A stretch of 64,000 nucleotides of DNA from Lachnospiraceae bacterium (GTDB taxonomy: Bacteria > Bacillota > Clostridia > Lachnospirales > Lachnospiraceae), in assembly GCA_902363555.1 (NCBI GenBank), contig CABJAM010000002.1, forward strand, positions 310,001 through 374,000. The letters are read 5' to 3'. Positions 22,803 to 31,747 of the stretch are shown here, piece by piece. Numbering within the stretch: position 1 is the first letter of the stretch; each line of letters opens with the position of its first letter. The position numbers and the translations under genes were made by a program. The notes under the pieces are model-generated. The model saw only the letters and a list, made by a program, of their open reading frames with translations, made no database searches and was not told where the DNA came from.

Positions 22803-24563
22803 TTATTTTATTATACGGAAGAACTTATAGGTTCCCGGTGAAAAATACACTTCAAAAACGCTTTCCTTTTCGTCCTGCATAACATAGGCCACATCAAACC
22901 GCTGATCCGGCTGATCCTTTACACGGATCGGCTCATAGATCTGTCCGGTGGACATATCCTGTATTTTTTCGCAATCCCCCCGGACTACGATATTCATATA
23001 TTCACGGTACTCCCGGTAGGAAGCCACCGCGAAGGTATCATTATCATAAAGGAACAGATTATACTGGGATTCGGCTTCGATATAGGCCCGGTTAAATCTG
23101 GCAAAATCCTTGCGGATCAGTGTCATCACTTCTTTGGGCAGCTTATAAAGATCCGAATAATTATCAGGGATATTCAGGATATAGAGCTCTCCCATACCGT
23201 AATCATCCCGCAGCAGCATCGGATAGTTGCAGTTTTCCGATACAAGCTCGCAGTCCGACCAGGTGGCATTGGTTTTATAATCAATACCGTGGACAGTGAT
23301 CCTGCCCGGTCCGTGGAAAAATTCCCGCCGGTCGCCGATATACGGATCTGTACAGTAGTAATCGCCGCTGACCACCTTATCTGTAATACGGGCGGAGGTC
23401 ATATCGGACATGCCTTTATTCTCCATGGCTTTGGCAAAACCACTGGTGACGATGGCACGGCCGCCCTTTTCCACATAGGCTTTCAGCTTATCCATGATTT
23501 CCTCATCCTCGGCTGCTGAAGCTGTTAAAAACAGGATTTTTGCCGTATCCTCAAAATAAGGGGTGGGTTCCAGAGGAACGCCAAGCATACCGATATAATT
23601 ATAGAGCTGATCCTCACCGCAGTCGGCATTGAACGGATAGTAAGTAGAAACGCCTACCGGGCTTCCCAACTCGCTCATGCGCTCATCGGCAATTTTAAGC
23701 TGTGCTCCCAGTGCCGGAAGCTCTGGCGAGTCCACCAGACCGCCGAAACCGAACAGACAGATTTCCTTTGCTCTGGCAAAGACAGCCAGCATCACCTGCT
23801 CGATGTACCAGTTCAGGTTATTGGAGCTATCACCGTTATCCACCCAGGCGCCGTTGTTCTTTCCAGGTGCGGCATTTTCCAAATATCTGGGCAGTGAATA
23901 GCTTAAATATCTAGGCAGATGCTGCTGGCTCATCTTCGGATTTCTGGACTCAGCAGCCGTGTAGATGGCGTCAAAAATATCCTTCTGCTTCTTTGGATTG
24001 TAGCCGGTTTCCTGCCATGCTTCAAACCAGTTGGGGTACTTGATCACGCAGCGGCAGTCCGGATTGACCTCCTTTGCCGTGTCACATACCAGATGAGCGA
24101 TTTCCTCCATCAGCTCCAGGCGGTACTGCGACCATGTACGGCTGCCCTTCTTCTTAATACATTCCGGACAGCGGCAGCTTGTAAAGAAAAAGTCGTCCAG
24201 TATAAACTCATCGAAATATGAAGCCGTTTCGCGGACAACCTCCTTAAATTCCTCGCGGAAGTTTTCTCTGGAAAAACAATACACGTCAAAAATTCTGTGA
24301 ACCGTATCATCCATCAGGTCCGTTGTGGCGGTAAGTCCACCGGCCACCTGGATGCCTCTGTCCTTAAACAGCTTTATAAATGCCTCAAGCTTCTCCTTGC
24401 TTACCCGATGTTCCCCCCGGTGGGGCTCCAGATAAATTTTATCCAGGCCCCCAAGGTAGGTATCGAAGTAATCCAACTGCCGGAGTATATCTTTTTCTTC
24501 CGCCTGCACCAGATATGGAGCGTGGGCATAGGAAGCGACTTTAAAATTTTTATATAATCCCAT
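22803..24563 (-). CDS. Unrecognised TIM-barrel-like protein of the sugar locus, possible glycosidase
   Basis: A 586-residue cytoplasmic protein without a signal peptide. Residues 1-320 look like a beta/alpha barrel: KIYLEPHRGEHRVSKEKLEA, DEFILDDFFFTSCRCPECIK (two acidic residues and a CxC..C set), RCVIKYPNWFEAW and KEICLFGFGGLVDSPEL. A Rossmann-like middle part (AKILFLTASAAEDEEIMDKL) and a beta-rich end follow. The layout resembles GH42- or Glyco_hydro-type barrels with a trimerisation-like domain, but I cannot place it in a numbered family. It lies between the binding-protein gene and the AraC gene, so an intracellular role on the imported sugar is likely. Confidence 0.7.
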   Translation of the reverse strand: MGLYKNFKVASYAHAPYLVQAEEKDILRQLDYFDTYLGGLDKIYLEPHRGEHRVSKEKLEAFIKLFKDRGIQVAGGLTATTDLMDDTVHRIFDVYCFSRENFREEFKEVVRETASYFDEFILDDFFFTSCRCPECIKKKGSRTWSQYRLELMEEIAHLVCDTAKEVNPDCRCVIKYPNWFEAWQETGYNPKKQKDIFDAIYTAAESRNPKMSQQHLPRYLSYSLPRYLENAAPGKNNGAWVDNGDSSNNLNWYIEQVMLAVFARAKEICLFGFGGLVDSPELPALGAQLKIADERMSELGSPVGVSTYYPFNADCGEDQLYNYIGMLGVPLEPTPYFEDTAKILFLTASAAEDEEIMDKLKAYVEKGGRAIVTSGFAKAMENKGMSDMTSARITDKVVSGDYYCTDPYIGDRREFFHGPGRITVHGIDYKTNATWSDCELVSENCNYPMLLRDDYGMGELYILNIPDNYSDLYKLPKEVMTLIRKDFARFNRAYIEAESQYNLFLYDNDTFAVASYREYREYMNIVVRGDCEKIQDMSTGQIYEPIRVKDQPDQRFDVAYVMQDEKESVFEVYFSPGTYKFFRIIK

Positions 24564-24633
24564 AGCTTACCTCGTTTATTCTTACTTAGTTTAATGGAGC
24601 ATTATGATGACCAAACCGTGTTCCTTATGAAAC

Positions 24634-26214
24634 TTATTTTCCTAAAAACTCTTTGAACTGACGGCTGTATTCCTCCACAACCTTGTCAAGCCCTGCGGCC
24701 TTCAGATTGGAAAGTGCTGTGTCAATGTTGCTGTCATAATCTACCAGACCAAACTTGATCGGGTAAATAGATGTAATAACCTCGGTCTGAAGGTTGGCGA
24801 TCTCATTGGCTACCGGTGTCTGATCAAAGGCAAAGCCGATGATTGGGCTGACCGTGATCTTGCCTTCCATAGGCTGTGTTTCTACTTCAAGACATTTTTC
24901 GGAGATACCTTCTTCAAATAACTTGTAGTCAATCAGGCCCATCTGCCATTCGTCATATTTATAGGTTTCTCTTCCATCCGGCCCTTTGATAAATTCAGCC
25001 GTATTTTCATCGATCACATTATAGTTTCTGCCCTCGATACCATAGGTAAACAGGCGGTAATTCTCTTCGCTGCTGTAAAGCCAATCCAGGAACTTGATGC
25101 CGGCTTCCGGATTTTTGCAGGAGCTGGGTACAGCATTGCCGTTAAAAATCGAGAAGAATTTGTAATTTCCAAGCTCAGGATTCAAGGTGAAATCTGCTAA
25201 AGTGTTTCCGGTGTTATTTCTCAGACCTGTTTCTGTGGCCGGATAGGTGTATGTATCAAATCCGAACAGGAAACGGCCGTTATTGCCTTCACCTGCCTGA
25301 AATTCGTGATCCAGTGTGAGGATATCCGGATGGAGCAGACCGGCGTCATACATTTTTTTATAAACTTCGCAGTCTTTCTTAAATTCTTCACTCTCATACC
25401 AGGAGGTTACATTGCCGTCCTGATCGATCTTTACAAGACCCAGCGTATTTTCAACAGTAAACGGAGCATTATCATAGGTTCTGTGCATCCAGTCAGGAAC
25501 GGAGCTGAGCTGATGCGGCCAGCAATAAACTTTCTTTCCGGTTTCTTCCTCAACCATTGCCTGCATCTGTAAAGCTGTGTCAATAACCTCATCAATGGTT
25601 GTGGGGATTTCACAGCCAGCCTTATCAAACATTTCCTGCTGATAATAAATTCTGCCGTAATCCTTACTGATATTGTTGGTGGAGGCTACGGGAACTGCGA
25701 GGATCTCACCATTTACCGTAAAGTCGCCCCAGAAGTTTTTCATAACCTCTTTTAAGTGAGGATACTTGTCCACGTATTCGTTAATAGGAATGATCGCATT
25801 CTGGCTTCTGAGCACGGATGCGGCTTTCAGGTCCTGCATCACGTGGATCAATTCAAATTCTTCGCCGGTGGAAAGCATCAGGTTTGTTTTCTGATCCCAG
25901 GCATCCCACGGAATACGGATCAGCTCAACTTCCAGATCCATGCCATCCTCCAAAAGCTTTTTATTTACCTGTTCAAGAACATAGTCCTGATCTGCCCAGT
26001 CATTACCCGGTGTCACATAGCGGACCTTCTGGATCTCACCGCTGGAAGCAGGCGCAGAGGTGCCAGCCTCCTGGGTCGTCTGTTTATCGGTGCCATTGGT
26101 TGCTGTGGTATCCGAACCACCTCCGGACGATTGTCCGCAGCCGGTCAGGCAGCCAATGAGCATAGTTCCTGTTAATGCAAGTGCGAATGCTTTTTTCACG
26201 ATCTTTGATAACAT
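24634..26214 (-). CDS. Extracellular sugar-binding lipoprotein (LplA-type)
   Basis: A 526-residue family 1 extracellular solute-binding protein. The signal ends in the lipobox LTGC (MLIGCLTGCGQSSGGG), followed by a Ser/Thr-rich linker. The mature domain has VRYVTPGNDWADQDYVLEQV, MLSTGEEFELIHVMQD, GNAVPSSCKNPEAGIKFLDW and NEIANLQTEVITSIYPI, as in LplA-type proteins. AGGAGGG precedes the ATG. It is third in an operon after two permease genes and delivers its ligand to them. The ligand is not inferable. Confidence 0.92.
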   Translation of the reverse strand: MLSKIVKKAFALALTGTMLIGCLTGCGQSSGGGSDTTATNGTDKQTTQEAGTSAPASSGEIQKVRYVTPGNDWADQDYVLEQVNKKLLEDGMDLEVELIRIPWDAWDQKTNLMLSTGEEFELIHVMQDLKAASVLRSQNAIIPINEYVDKYPHLKEVMKNFWGDFTVNGEILAVPVASTNNISKDYGRIYYQQEMFDKAGCEIPTTIDEVIDTALQMQAMVEEETGKKVYCWPHQLSSVPDWMHRTYDNAPFTVENTLGLVKIDQDGNVTSWYESEEFKKDCEVYKKMYDAGLLHPDILTLDHEFQAGEGNNGRFLFGFDTYTYPATETGLRNNTGNTLADFTLNPELGNYKFFSIFNGNAVPSSCKNPEAGIKFLDWLYSSEENYRLFTYGIEGRNYNVIDENTAEFIKGPDGRETYKYDEWQMGLIDYKLFEEGISEKCLEVETQPMEGKITVSPIIGFAFDQTPVANEIANLQTEVITSIYPIKFGLVDYDSNIDTALSNLKAAGLDKVVEEYSRQFKEFLGK

Positions 26215-26292
26215 AATATTTCCCTCCTGAAATATAATTTTAATTTTTTCGGTGTCATTCTCATAAAGCCATTTGGCTCCTCTGATGTTACA

Positions 26293-27162
26293 TCAGCCTT
26301 TTACCGAACCCATAATAATACCTTTAACAAAGTAGCGCTGAAGGAATGGATACAGGAAGATGATCGGGCCGACGGTCATAATAACGGTAGCCATCTTCAC
26401 ACCTTCTGTGGGCAGTACGGTGTTGCTCGCCGCATTGACCATGGTCATCATCTTAATATCCGATTGAATTTTCATCAACAGCATCTGCAGCGGATAGAGT
26501 TTTGAATCATCTACCAGCATTATAGCATTAAACCAGCTGTTCCAGTAGTTAATGCCGTAAAATAATGTGATCGTCGCCAGTACAGGTTTACATAATGGCA
26601 TACATATCTGCATGGCCACCCGGATTTCTCCGGCACCGTCGATACGCGCCGACTCCATCAGCTCCACCGGAACCTCCCGCACGAAATTACGCACGAGGAA
26701 CATGTTAAACGGCGTAAAGATCATGGACGGAATGATCAATGCCCAGATGTTATTGTACAGGTGTAACTGCCGGCAGATCAGGTACCATGGAACCAGCCCC
26801 GCATTAAATACTGTGGTGATGAAAAAGTACATGGCAAAACCATTCCGGTATTTAACCTGTTTATTGGCCAGAGGATATGCGGCCATGTAGGTTATGATCA
26901 CGGCGATCACCGTGCCCACCACAACCATGATTATGGTTACACCGTAGCTGCGAAACAGCGGTGACCCATCGTAAATGATCCTGCGGTAAGCCTCCAGTGA
27001 AAAGGCTTCCGGGAAGAACGAGTATCCATTTCTTCCGATGGCTTTCTCATCGGTGATCGATACAAGAAACACAAGGATCATCGGCAAAACACAGCACAGG
27101 GCCAGCAGCGTCACAACAGCGTAGATCACTATGGTGGATACCTTTACTTTCTTTTGCTTCAT
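26293..27162 (-). CDS. Carbohydrate ABC transporter permease, LplC type
   Basis: A 289-residue permease with six helices (first IVIYAVVTLLALCCVLPMIL). The cytoplasmic coupling EAA loop is ELMESARIDGAGEIRVAMQI. It ends with IIFLYPFLQRYFVKGIIMGS, the CUT1 C-terminal signature. GGGAGG precedes the ATG. It pairs with the LplB-type permease gene 39 bp upstream and the binding-protein gene downstream. No ATPase gene is nearby. Confidence 0.92.
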   Translation of the reverse strand: MKQKKVKVSTIVIYAVVTLLALCCVLPMILVFLVSITDEKAIGRNGYSFFPEAFSLEAYRRIIYDGSPLFRSYGVTIIMVVVGTVIAVIITYMAAYPLANKQVKYRNGFAMYFFITTVFNAGLVPWYLICRQLHLYNNIWALIIPSMIFTPFNMFLVRNFVREVPVELMESARIDGAGEIRVAMQICMPLCKPVLATITLFYGINYWNSWFNAIMLVDDSKLYPLQMLLMKIQSDIKMMTMVNAASNTVLPTEGVKMATVIMTVGPIIFLYPFLQRYFVKGIIMGSVKG

Positions 27163-27201
27163 TATATAGCCTCCCTTCTCTCAAATTATGTACGCTTTTC
27201 A

Positions 27202-28113
27202 TCAGAACAGCGCCCCATCCGGATAACGCTTCTTTACGATAAAGTTGGACGTAAATACAAGGACAAATCCCACCAGCGACTGATACAGGCCCACCGCCAT
27301 GGACAGCGACGGATCGCCGGTGACTCGGAGCATTCGGAATACGTAAGTATCGATAATGTCCACCTTCGGCAGTAACTGCCCGGAATCCTTGACAAGGGCA
27401 TAAACCATACCGAAATCACCATAGAACATTTTACCAATATCCATTAATAACAGGATACATACAGTAGGCATCAGCATCGGAAGTATGATTCTGCGAACGA
27501 TCTGAAGCCTCTTGGCGCCGTCAATGGCCGCCGCCTCAAAAATACTTGTGTCGATTCCTGTGATGACCGCCAGATATATAATGGAGCTGTACCCTGCGGT
27601 CTTCCATATTCGGGCAATGACGATGATCGCCCGCCAGTATTCCGGCTTGGAATACCATGATATGGGTTGTAGATTCAGGGATGTCAGTATGGAATTAAAT
27701 ATACCGAAATCCGTTGACAATAAGGAATACAATATGTAGCTTACGATAACCCACGAAATAAAAAACGGAAATAACAATGTGGCCTGTGTTACTTTTAAGA
27801 AGTACTTGTTTTTTATTTCATTAATGAGCAATGCCAGGAGAATTGCGACCACCGTTCCGAATATAATATAGTAAATATTCATCAGCACCGTGTTGCGTGT
27901 AACCTCCCATGCCCTGGAGCTGCTGAAAAAGAACTTGAAGTTCTCCAGCCCCACAAAAGGACTTCGTATACCTTTTTTGAAATCGAACTTTTCAAAAGCG
28001 ATGATCATATATGGAAGTGTTGCGTATCCAAATACGAAAGTGTAGATCGCCGCAGGCATTAAAAATAGGTAATTCCACTTATTCTTTTTAATTTCCTTGA
28101 AAAATCCCTTCAT
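27202..28113 (-). CDS. Carbohydrate ABC transporter permease, LplB type
   Basis: A 303-residue permease with six helices (WNYLFLMPAAIYTFVFGY near the start). The coupling loop is IFEAAAIDGAKRLQIVRRII, with LPMLMPTVCILLLMDIGKMF after it. The end (GLYQSLVGFVLVFTSNFIVK) is typical of LplB/YtlC proteins. It is the first gene of the binding-protein-dependent operon. GGAGGT lies 12 nt before the chosen ATG, a slightly long spacing. Confidence 0.92.
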   Translation of the reverse strand: MKGFFKEIKKNKWNYLFLMPAAIYTFVFGYATLPYMIIAFEKFDFKKGIRSPFVGLENFKFFFSSSRAWEVTRNTVLMNIYYIIFGTVVAILLALLINEIKNKYFLKVTQATLLFPFFISWVIVSYILYSLLSTDFGIFNSILTSLNLQPISWYSKPEYWRAIIVIARIWKTAGYSSIIYLAVITGIDTSIFEAAAIDGAKRLQIVRRIILPMLMPTVCILLLMDIGKMFYGDFGMVYALVKDSGQLLPKVDIIDTYVFRMLRVTGDPSLSMAVGLYQSLVGFVLVFTSNFIVKKRYPDGALF

Positions 28114-28239
28114 TACTCATGTATGACCTCCTTCCCAATTTTAACTAACTGCTTGACCACCGGTGGTTTCTGCATGTTTGATTGTGACCTGAGTATATCC
28201 ACTTTTTTCGGTTCCGTAAACAGCAATTTTCCTAAAAAA

Positions 28240-28294
28240 CTATAAAAAATAGCGAATTTGAATGCATATTGCACAAATTCGCTACTTTTTATAG
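28240..28294 (-). terminator. Terminator after the URO-D-family gene
   Basis: CTATAAAAAGTAGCGAATTTG and CAAATTCGCTATTTTTTATAG (minus strand) pair around a short loop and end in a T run. It separates the URO-D gene from the permease operon. The 201-bp gap at 28114-28314 therefore also has to hold the permease operon promoter, in the roughly 125 bp downstream of the hairpin. Confidence 0.75.
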
Positions 28295-28314
28295 TCATCT
28301 CTAATTTTTAAATA

Positions 28315-29307
28315 TCAGTATATCCGGCCGTATTCTTCGCATGCCTGACTGACTGCAAACAGGCGGCCGCCCGGAGCGTACTGTCTGGGATCATACATAT
28401 TCAGTGAAGCTCCATAGATCACGTACCGGCCGCCCGGTCCGTAAGTGTCGATGCACCGCCGCACCTCGGCTTTGATCTCATCCCCGGTCACATCCGCCCG
28501 GTCCACCACATTTTGTACATCCAGGCCGCCCATGATCGCAGCTTTATTTCCGGCGCGCTTTTTCATGGCCACGATATCATTGACCGGCTGGACCGGGTCA
28601 AAGACGGTGACGCCGATATCCAGGAAATCATCAAACAGATCCTCCATCTTACCGCAGCAATGCTGCTTATAGATCATCCCGGTTTTTTTGCAGGCCTCCA
28701 CGATCCTGGCGATATGGGGTTTAAACAGCTCCCGAAACAGCTCCGGCGACATCATCAAGCCGGTCATATAGGCATAATCGTCCAGATAGGTAAAGAAATC
28801 CGGGTGATAATATTTATCTGCCATCTGTATGTACTCGATTTTCTTATCCGCGATAGCTCCCGCCAGATCGTACACAGCCTCCGGCTCCTCATACAAAGCC
28901 ACCATGGCATTTTCAAAGCCCATGAGGAAATGGAGACGTTCAAAAATACCATTGGGGCAAAACAGATCCTGGACAAACAGATCCGGATTCAGGTGCATTA
29001 TCTCCCTTTCCTTCGCCACAATAAAGTCAAATGGCACCTGTGTATAGTCCGGAAAATGAACACTGCTTTTCCACTGAGTAATATCCGTCAAAACCGGCGG
29101 TACGGTAGGCGTAGGTGTAAACATCCCCCCTGCGCTTTCCGTAGGCGTCTGGTGCACGCCGTAGCCGTCATATCCCGGCGCGCCAAGCTCCGGCGTTTCC
29201 AGTGAAGTGGCCGCCGGGATGATCTGGCAGGCATCGTAAAAGCAGGGCACGTATTCAGGAATCCCGCCCTTTAAGGCAACGAGCGCATTTTCTCTTTTTG
29301 ATAACAT
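28315..29307 (-). CDS. Uroporphyrinogen decarboxylase-family protein (corrinoid methyltransferase-like)
   Basis: A 330-residue URO-D-fold TIM barrel, with the start KRENALVALKGGIPEYVPCF, and MMSPELFRELFKPHIARIV, YKQHCCGKMEDLFDDFLDIG, PVNDIVAMKKRAGNKAAIMG and GPGGRYVIYGASLNMYDPRQ. The HCCG at about 230 is where methyltransferases of the MtaA/CmuA branch hold zinc ligands (usually HxCG). This resembles those enzymes more than haem biosynthesis. No corrinoid protein gene is adjacent. It is divergent from the LysR gene. GGAGGAGG precedes the ATG. Confidence 0.85.
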   Translation of the reverse strand: MLSKRENALVALKGGIPEYVPCFYDACQIIPAATSLETPELGAPGYDGYGVHQTPTESAGGMFTPTPTVPPVLTDITQWKSSVHFPDYTQVPFDFIVAKEREIMHLNPDLFVQDLFCPNGIFERLHFLMGFENAMVALYEEPEAVYDLAGAIADKKIEYIQMADKYYHPDFFTYLDDYAYMTGLMMSPELFRELFKPHIARIVEACKKTGMIYKQHCCGKMEDLFDDFLDIGVTVFDPVQPVNDIVAMKKRAGNKAAIMGGLDVQNVVDRADVTGDEIKAEVRRCIDTYGPGGRYVIYGASLNMYDPRQYAPGGRLFAVSQACEEYGRIY

Positions 29308-29539
29308 AAATATCCTCCTCCATAATTTGTGATTATAAGAAGCCTGATCCTGCGATAATCAGGCCGTCATCAGATATATCCATTATAATAGAAGAGACGC
29401 GGATATTTATACCTTATATTGCATTATGTTATGCAATTATTGCAATATTTAAGGCTGTGCGGTATACTATTTTTATAGCAGACCGTTCCCTTCCGGCCCC
29501 GCGGCCATAGCCATCACATCCTCATAAGGAGAACATTTC

Positions 29540-30436
29540 ATGGAAATCCGCCAGATTGAACATTTTTTAACCGTCGCCAGACACCTGAATTTTACCACCG
29601 CAGCCACCCAGCTTAATATTTCCCAATCCACCCTGAGCCGCCAGATCACAGCAATGGAAAAGGAGCTGAATGTGCTGCTTTTTGCCCGCGATAACCGCAA
29701 TGTCCGTCTGACCCGCTGCGGGCAGTACCTGTATTCCGAATATGCGCAGATCTACGCCCACTATTTGCAGGTGACAGACAATGCAAAGCAGATATTTCAG
29801 GGCTTTTCCGGCAATATCAAAGTCGGCGTGCTGGAGGAGATCACCCTGGAGGGGCGCCTTCAGGATATCCTTCACAGCTATCATCAGGAATATCCCAATC
29901 AGGTCATTGACATGCAGCGCGGCTCCTTTAAAGCGCTCACGGACAGCCTGACCACGATGGAGCTGGACTTTATCATCACCTTCTTTTTTGATATTTCCAA
30001 CAATGCGGCGTTTAGGTACCGTATTATCGAGGATGCCGTCCACGGGATCATCGTCTCCGGGAAAAATCCGCTGGCCCGCAGGAAAACACTTCGCTTTTCA
30101 GATTTAAAAGAAGAGACCTTTATTATATTGTCCAGGGAAGACAGCCCGCTGGCATCCTCGGGCGCGATCAATCACTGCATGGCTCACGGATTTTATCCGA
30201 AGCTGAAGTTTGCCCCCAATCTGGACACGGCCATGCTCTGGGTGGAAGCCGGCCTGGGCCTGGCATTTACCTATGCCAAAAGCGTGGCGGCTTATAATCC
30301 GTCCATGACCTTTATCCCATTTAGTCCTGATGACGCCATTGCCGAATCCAAAATGGTTTTGGCCTGGAACTGTGGCAATTCCAATCCGGCCATCACCAAT
30401 TTTATCCAAATGCTGGATCATGCCCGAAAAGAGTGA
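29540..30436 (+). CDS. LysR-family transcriptional regulator
   Basis: A 298-residue protein. The N-terminal winged helix is typical: MEIRQIEHFLTVARHLNFTT, AATQLNISQSTLSRQITAM, and a long linker helix. The effector domain (from about 90: GNIKVGVLEEITLEGRLQDI) is of the periplasmic-binding type. AAGGAG precedes the ATG. It is transcribed away from the URO-D gene, the usual LysR arrangement, so that gene is its likely target. The 232-bp divergent region holds no other gene; a LysR box could not be fixed by eye. Confidence 0.92.
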   Translation: MEIRQIEHFLTVARHLNFTTAATQLNISQSTLSRQITAMEKELNVLLFARDNRNVRLTRCGQYLYSEYAQIYAHYLQVTDNAKQIFQGFSGNIKVGVLEEITLEGRLQDILHSYHQEYPNQVIDMQRGSFKALTDSLTTMELDFIITFFFDISNNAAFRYRIIEDAVHGIIVSGKNPLARRKTLRFSDLKEETFIILSREDSPLASSGAINHCMAHGFYPKLKFAPNLDTAMLWVEAGLGLAFTYAKSVAAYNPSMTFIPFSPDDAIAESKMVLAWNCGNSNPAITNFIQMLDHARKE

Positions 30437-30477
30437 TGTTGTCCGTATTCCCCAAATCGCACCCGGTTCCGCTTTGC

Positions 30478-30539
30478 GGCTCGTTGCTTGCACGCACAAA
30501 CGGCGTCAGCCCGGGCGAAAATGCCACGGGCTGACGCCG
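30478..30539. terminator. Hairpin between convergent LysR and binding-protein genes, with a GGCTCGT element
   Basis: CGGCGTCAGCCCG (30501-30513) and CGGGCTGACGCCG (30527-30539) form a perfect 13-bp stem lying between convergent ends. No long T run follows. On its left is GGCTCGTTGCTTGCACGCA (30478-30496), a copy of the element also found at 35.3-35.5 and 41.6-41.8 kb beside terminators. Confidence 0.6.
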
Positions 30540-30555
30540 GAAGTTCCGGCCAGCT

Positions 30556-31638
30556 TTAATCTGCCGTATAATTATCATTTCTCTCGCCGGTATTATCGAT
30601 CAGATAAACATCAGCGTAAATTTCCTTTGTTTCGGTATTATCATAAGTAAGGTCGGAGCCGTTGATCTTCTGGATCGCCAGATCGATTCCAAGCTTGCCG
30701 ATTTCCTGTGGCTGCTGAGCGATCGTACCAGCCATCGTTCCGTCCTTGATTGCTTCCACTGCAGAGGCATTGCCATCAAAACCGAATACAAGAATCTCGC
30801 CCTTCTTACCGGCTTCCTCAATAGCAGAGGCTGCGCCCAGGGCCATGTTATCATTTTCAGCAAATACGGCCACGATATCCGGATTGCTGGCAAGAATATC
30901 CTGCATTGCGTTGTAGCCTTCGGTCTGATCGGAATTGGCTGTAATCTGAGCTACCTTCGTATATCCGGCGGCATCCATGATATTTTCAAAACCCTGACCT
31001 CTTTGGATGGCGTAAACTGCGGATTCCTCACATTTGATAATTGCGTAATCCTTTCCTTCCGTTCCCTTTTCGGTGAGCAGATCTAAAGCATACTTTGCTG
31101 CGATCTGGCCGCCGCCGTACATATCGGATACAACGATAACATCCTTGTCGGAACCGCCATCACCGATATCAAGAATAATTACGGGAACGCCTTTTTCCTT
31201 GGCAGCTTCCACAATATTTCCCATAACCTCAGGCTTGCACGGGGAAACGATCAGGGCCTGAACACCTTTATCCAGAAGGTTGTTGCAGCCTGTCACAAGC
31301 TCATTCTCATCCGACTTCTGATCATGGGTTTCCAGTGTGACGCCGCTTGCCTGGGCCGCTGCTTCTACGCCCTCAAGCATATTCTGGAAATATTCATTTG
31401 AAAGATCGTAAACGGAAAAGCCAATGGTATAGCTTCCGCCCTCGGGTGCCGGTGCCGTTGTCTCATCCCCGGCCGGAGTCTGCTCCGGTGCCTGTGTGGC
31501 GGCCTCTGTTGTTTTTTCCTCGGTTGCCTTCGCCTGTGTCTCCTTCGCAGCCGTTTCGGTGCTGCCGGAGCCGCTGCCGCAGCCCACTAACGAAGCCACC
31601 ATGCCCACTGCCAGTAACATACAAAATAGTTTTTTCAT
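30556..31638 (-). CDS. Ribose/rhamnose-type ABC substrate-binding lipoprotein (RbsB family)
   Basis: A 360-residue protein started at the ATG preceded by GGAGG (31638). The lipobox is SLVGC (MVASLVGCGSGSGS), followed by a Thr/Ala/Glu-rich spacer of about 45 residues (TKETQAKATEEKTTEAATQA). The mature periplasmic-binding fold type I has SYTIGFSVYDLSNEYFQNML, a VIILDIGDGGSDKDVIV segment, AVFAENDNMALGAASAIEEA and FGFDGNASAVEAIKDGTMAG, the RbsB-family signatures. It is the last gene of a four-gene CUT2 importer operon. The ligand is probably a pentose or deoxyhexose. Confidence 0.92.
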   Translation of the reverse strand: MKKLFCMLLAVGMVASLVGCGSGSGSTETAAKETQAKATEEKTTEAATQAPEQTPAGDETTAPAPEGGSYTIGFSVYDLSNEYFQNMLEGVEAAAQASGVTLETHDQKSDENELVTGCNNLLDKGVQALIVSPCKPEVMGNIVEAAKEKGVPVIILDIGDGGSDKDVIVVSDMYGGGQIAAKYALDLLTEKGTEGKDYAIIKCEESAVYAIQRGQGFENIMDAAGYTKVAQITANSDQTEGYNAMQDILASNPDIVAVFAENDNMALGAASAIEEAGKKGEILVFGFDGNASAVEAIKDGTMAGTIAQQPQEIGKLGIDLAIQKINGSDLTYDNTETKEIYADVYLIDNTGERNDNYTAD

Positions 31639-31747
31639 AAATATAACCTCCATTTCATTTTTATTCTGAATATGCCTGTCATCAGGTCATATAAGAATCC
31701 GGTTAATTGTTGTAAATGATCGTATCCGGCGCACTTTAAAACCTGCC

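Noticed and set aside
28113..28298. 61-codon frame between the URO-D and permease genes
   Set aside because: It runs through the terminator hairpin and overlaps the permease start; no homology recognised.
28315..29307. HemE, uroporphyrinogen decarboxylase of haem synthesis
   Set aside because: The HCCG segment and neighbours point to the methyltransferase-like branch; no other haem genes are close.
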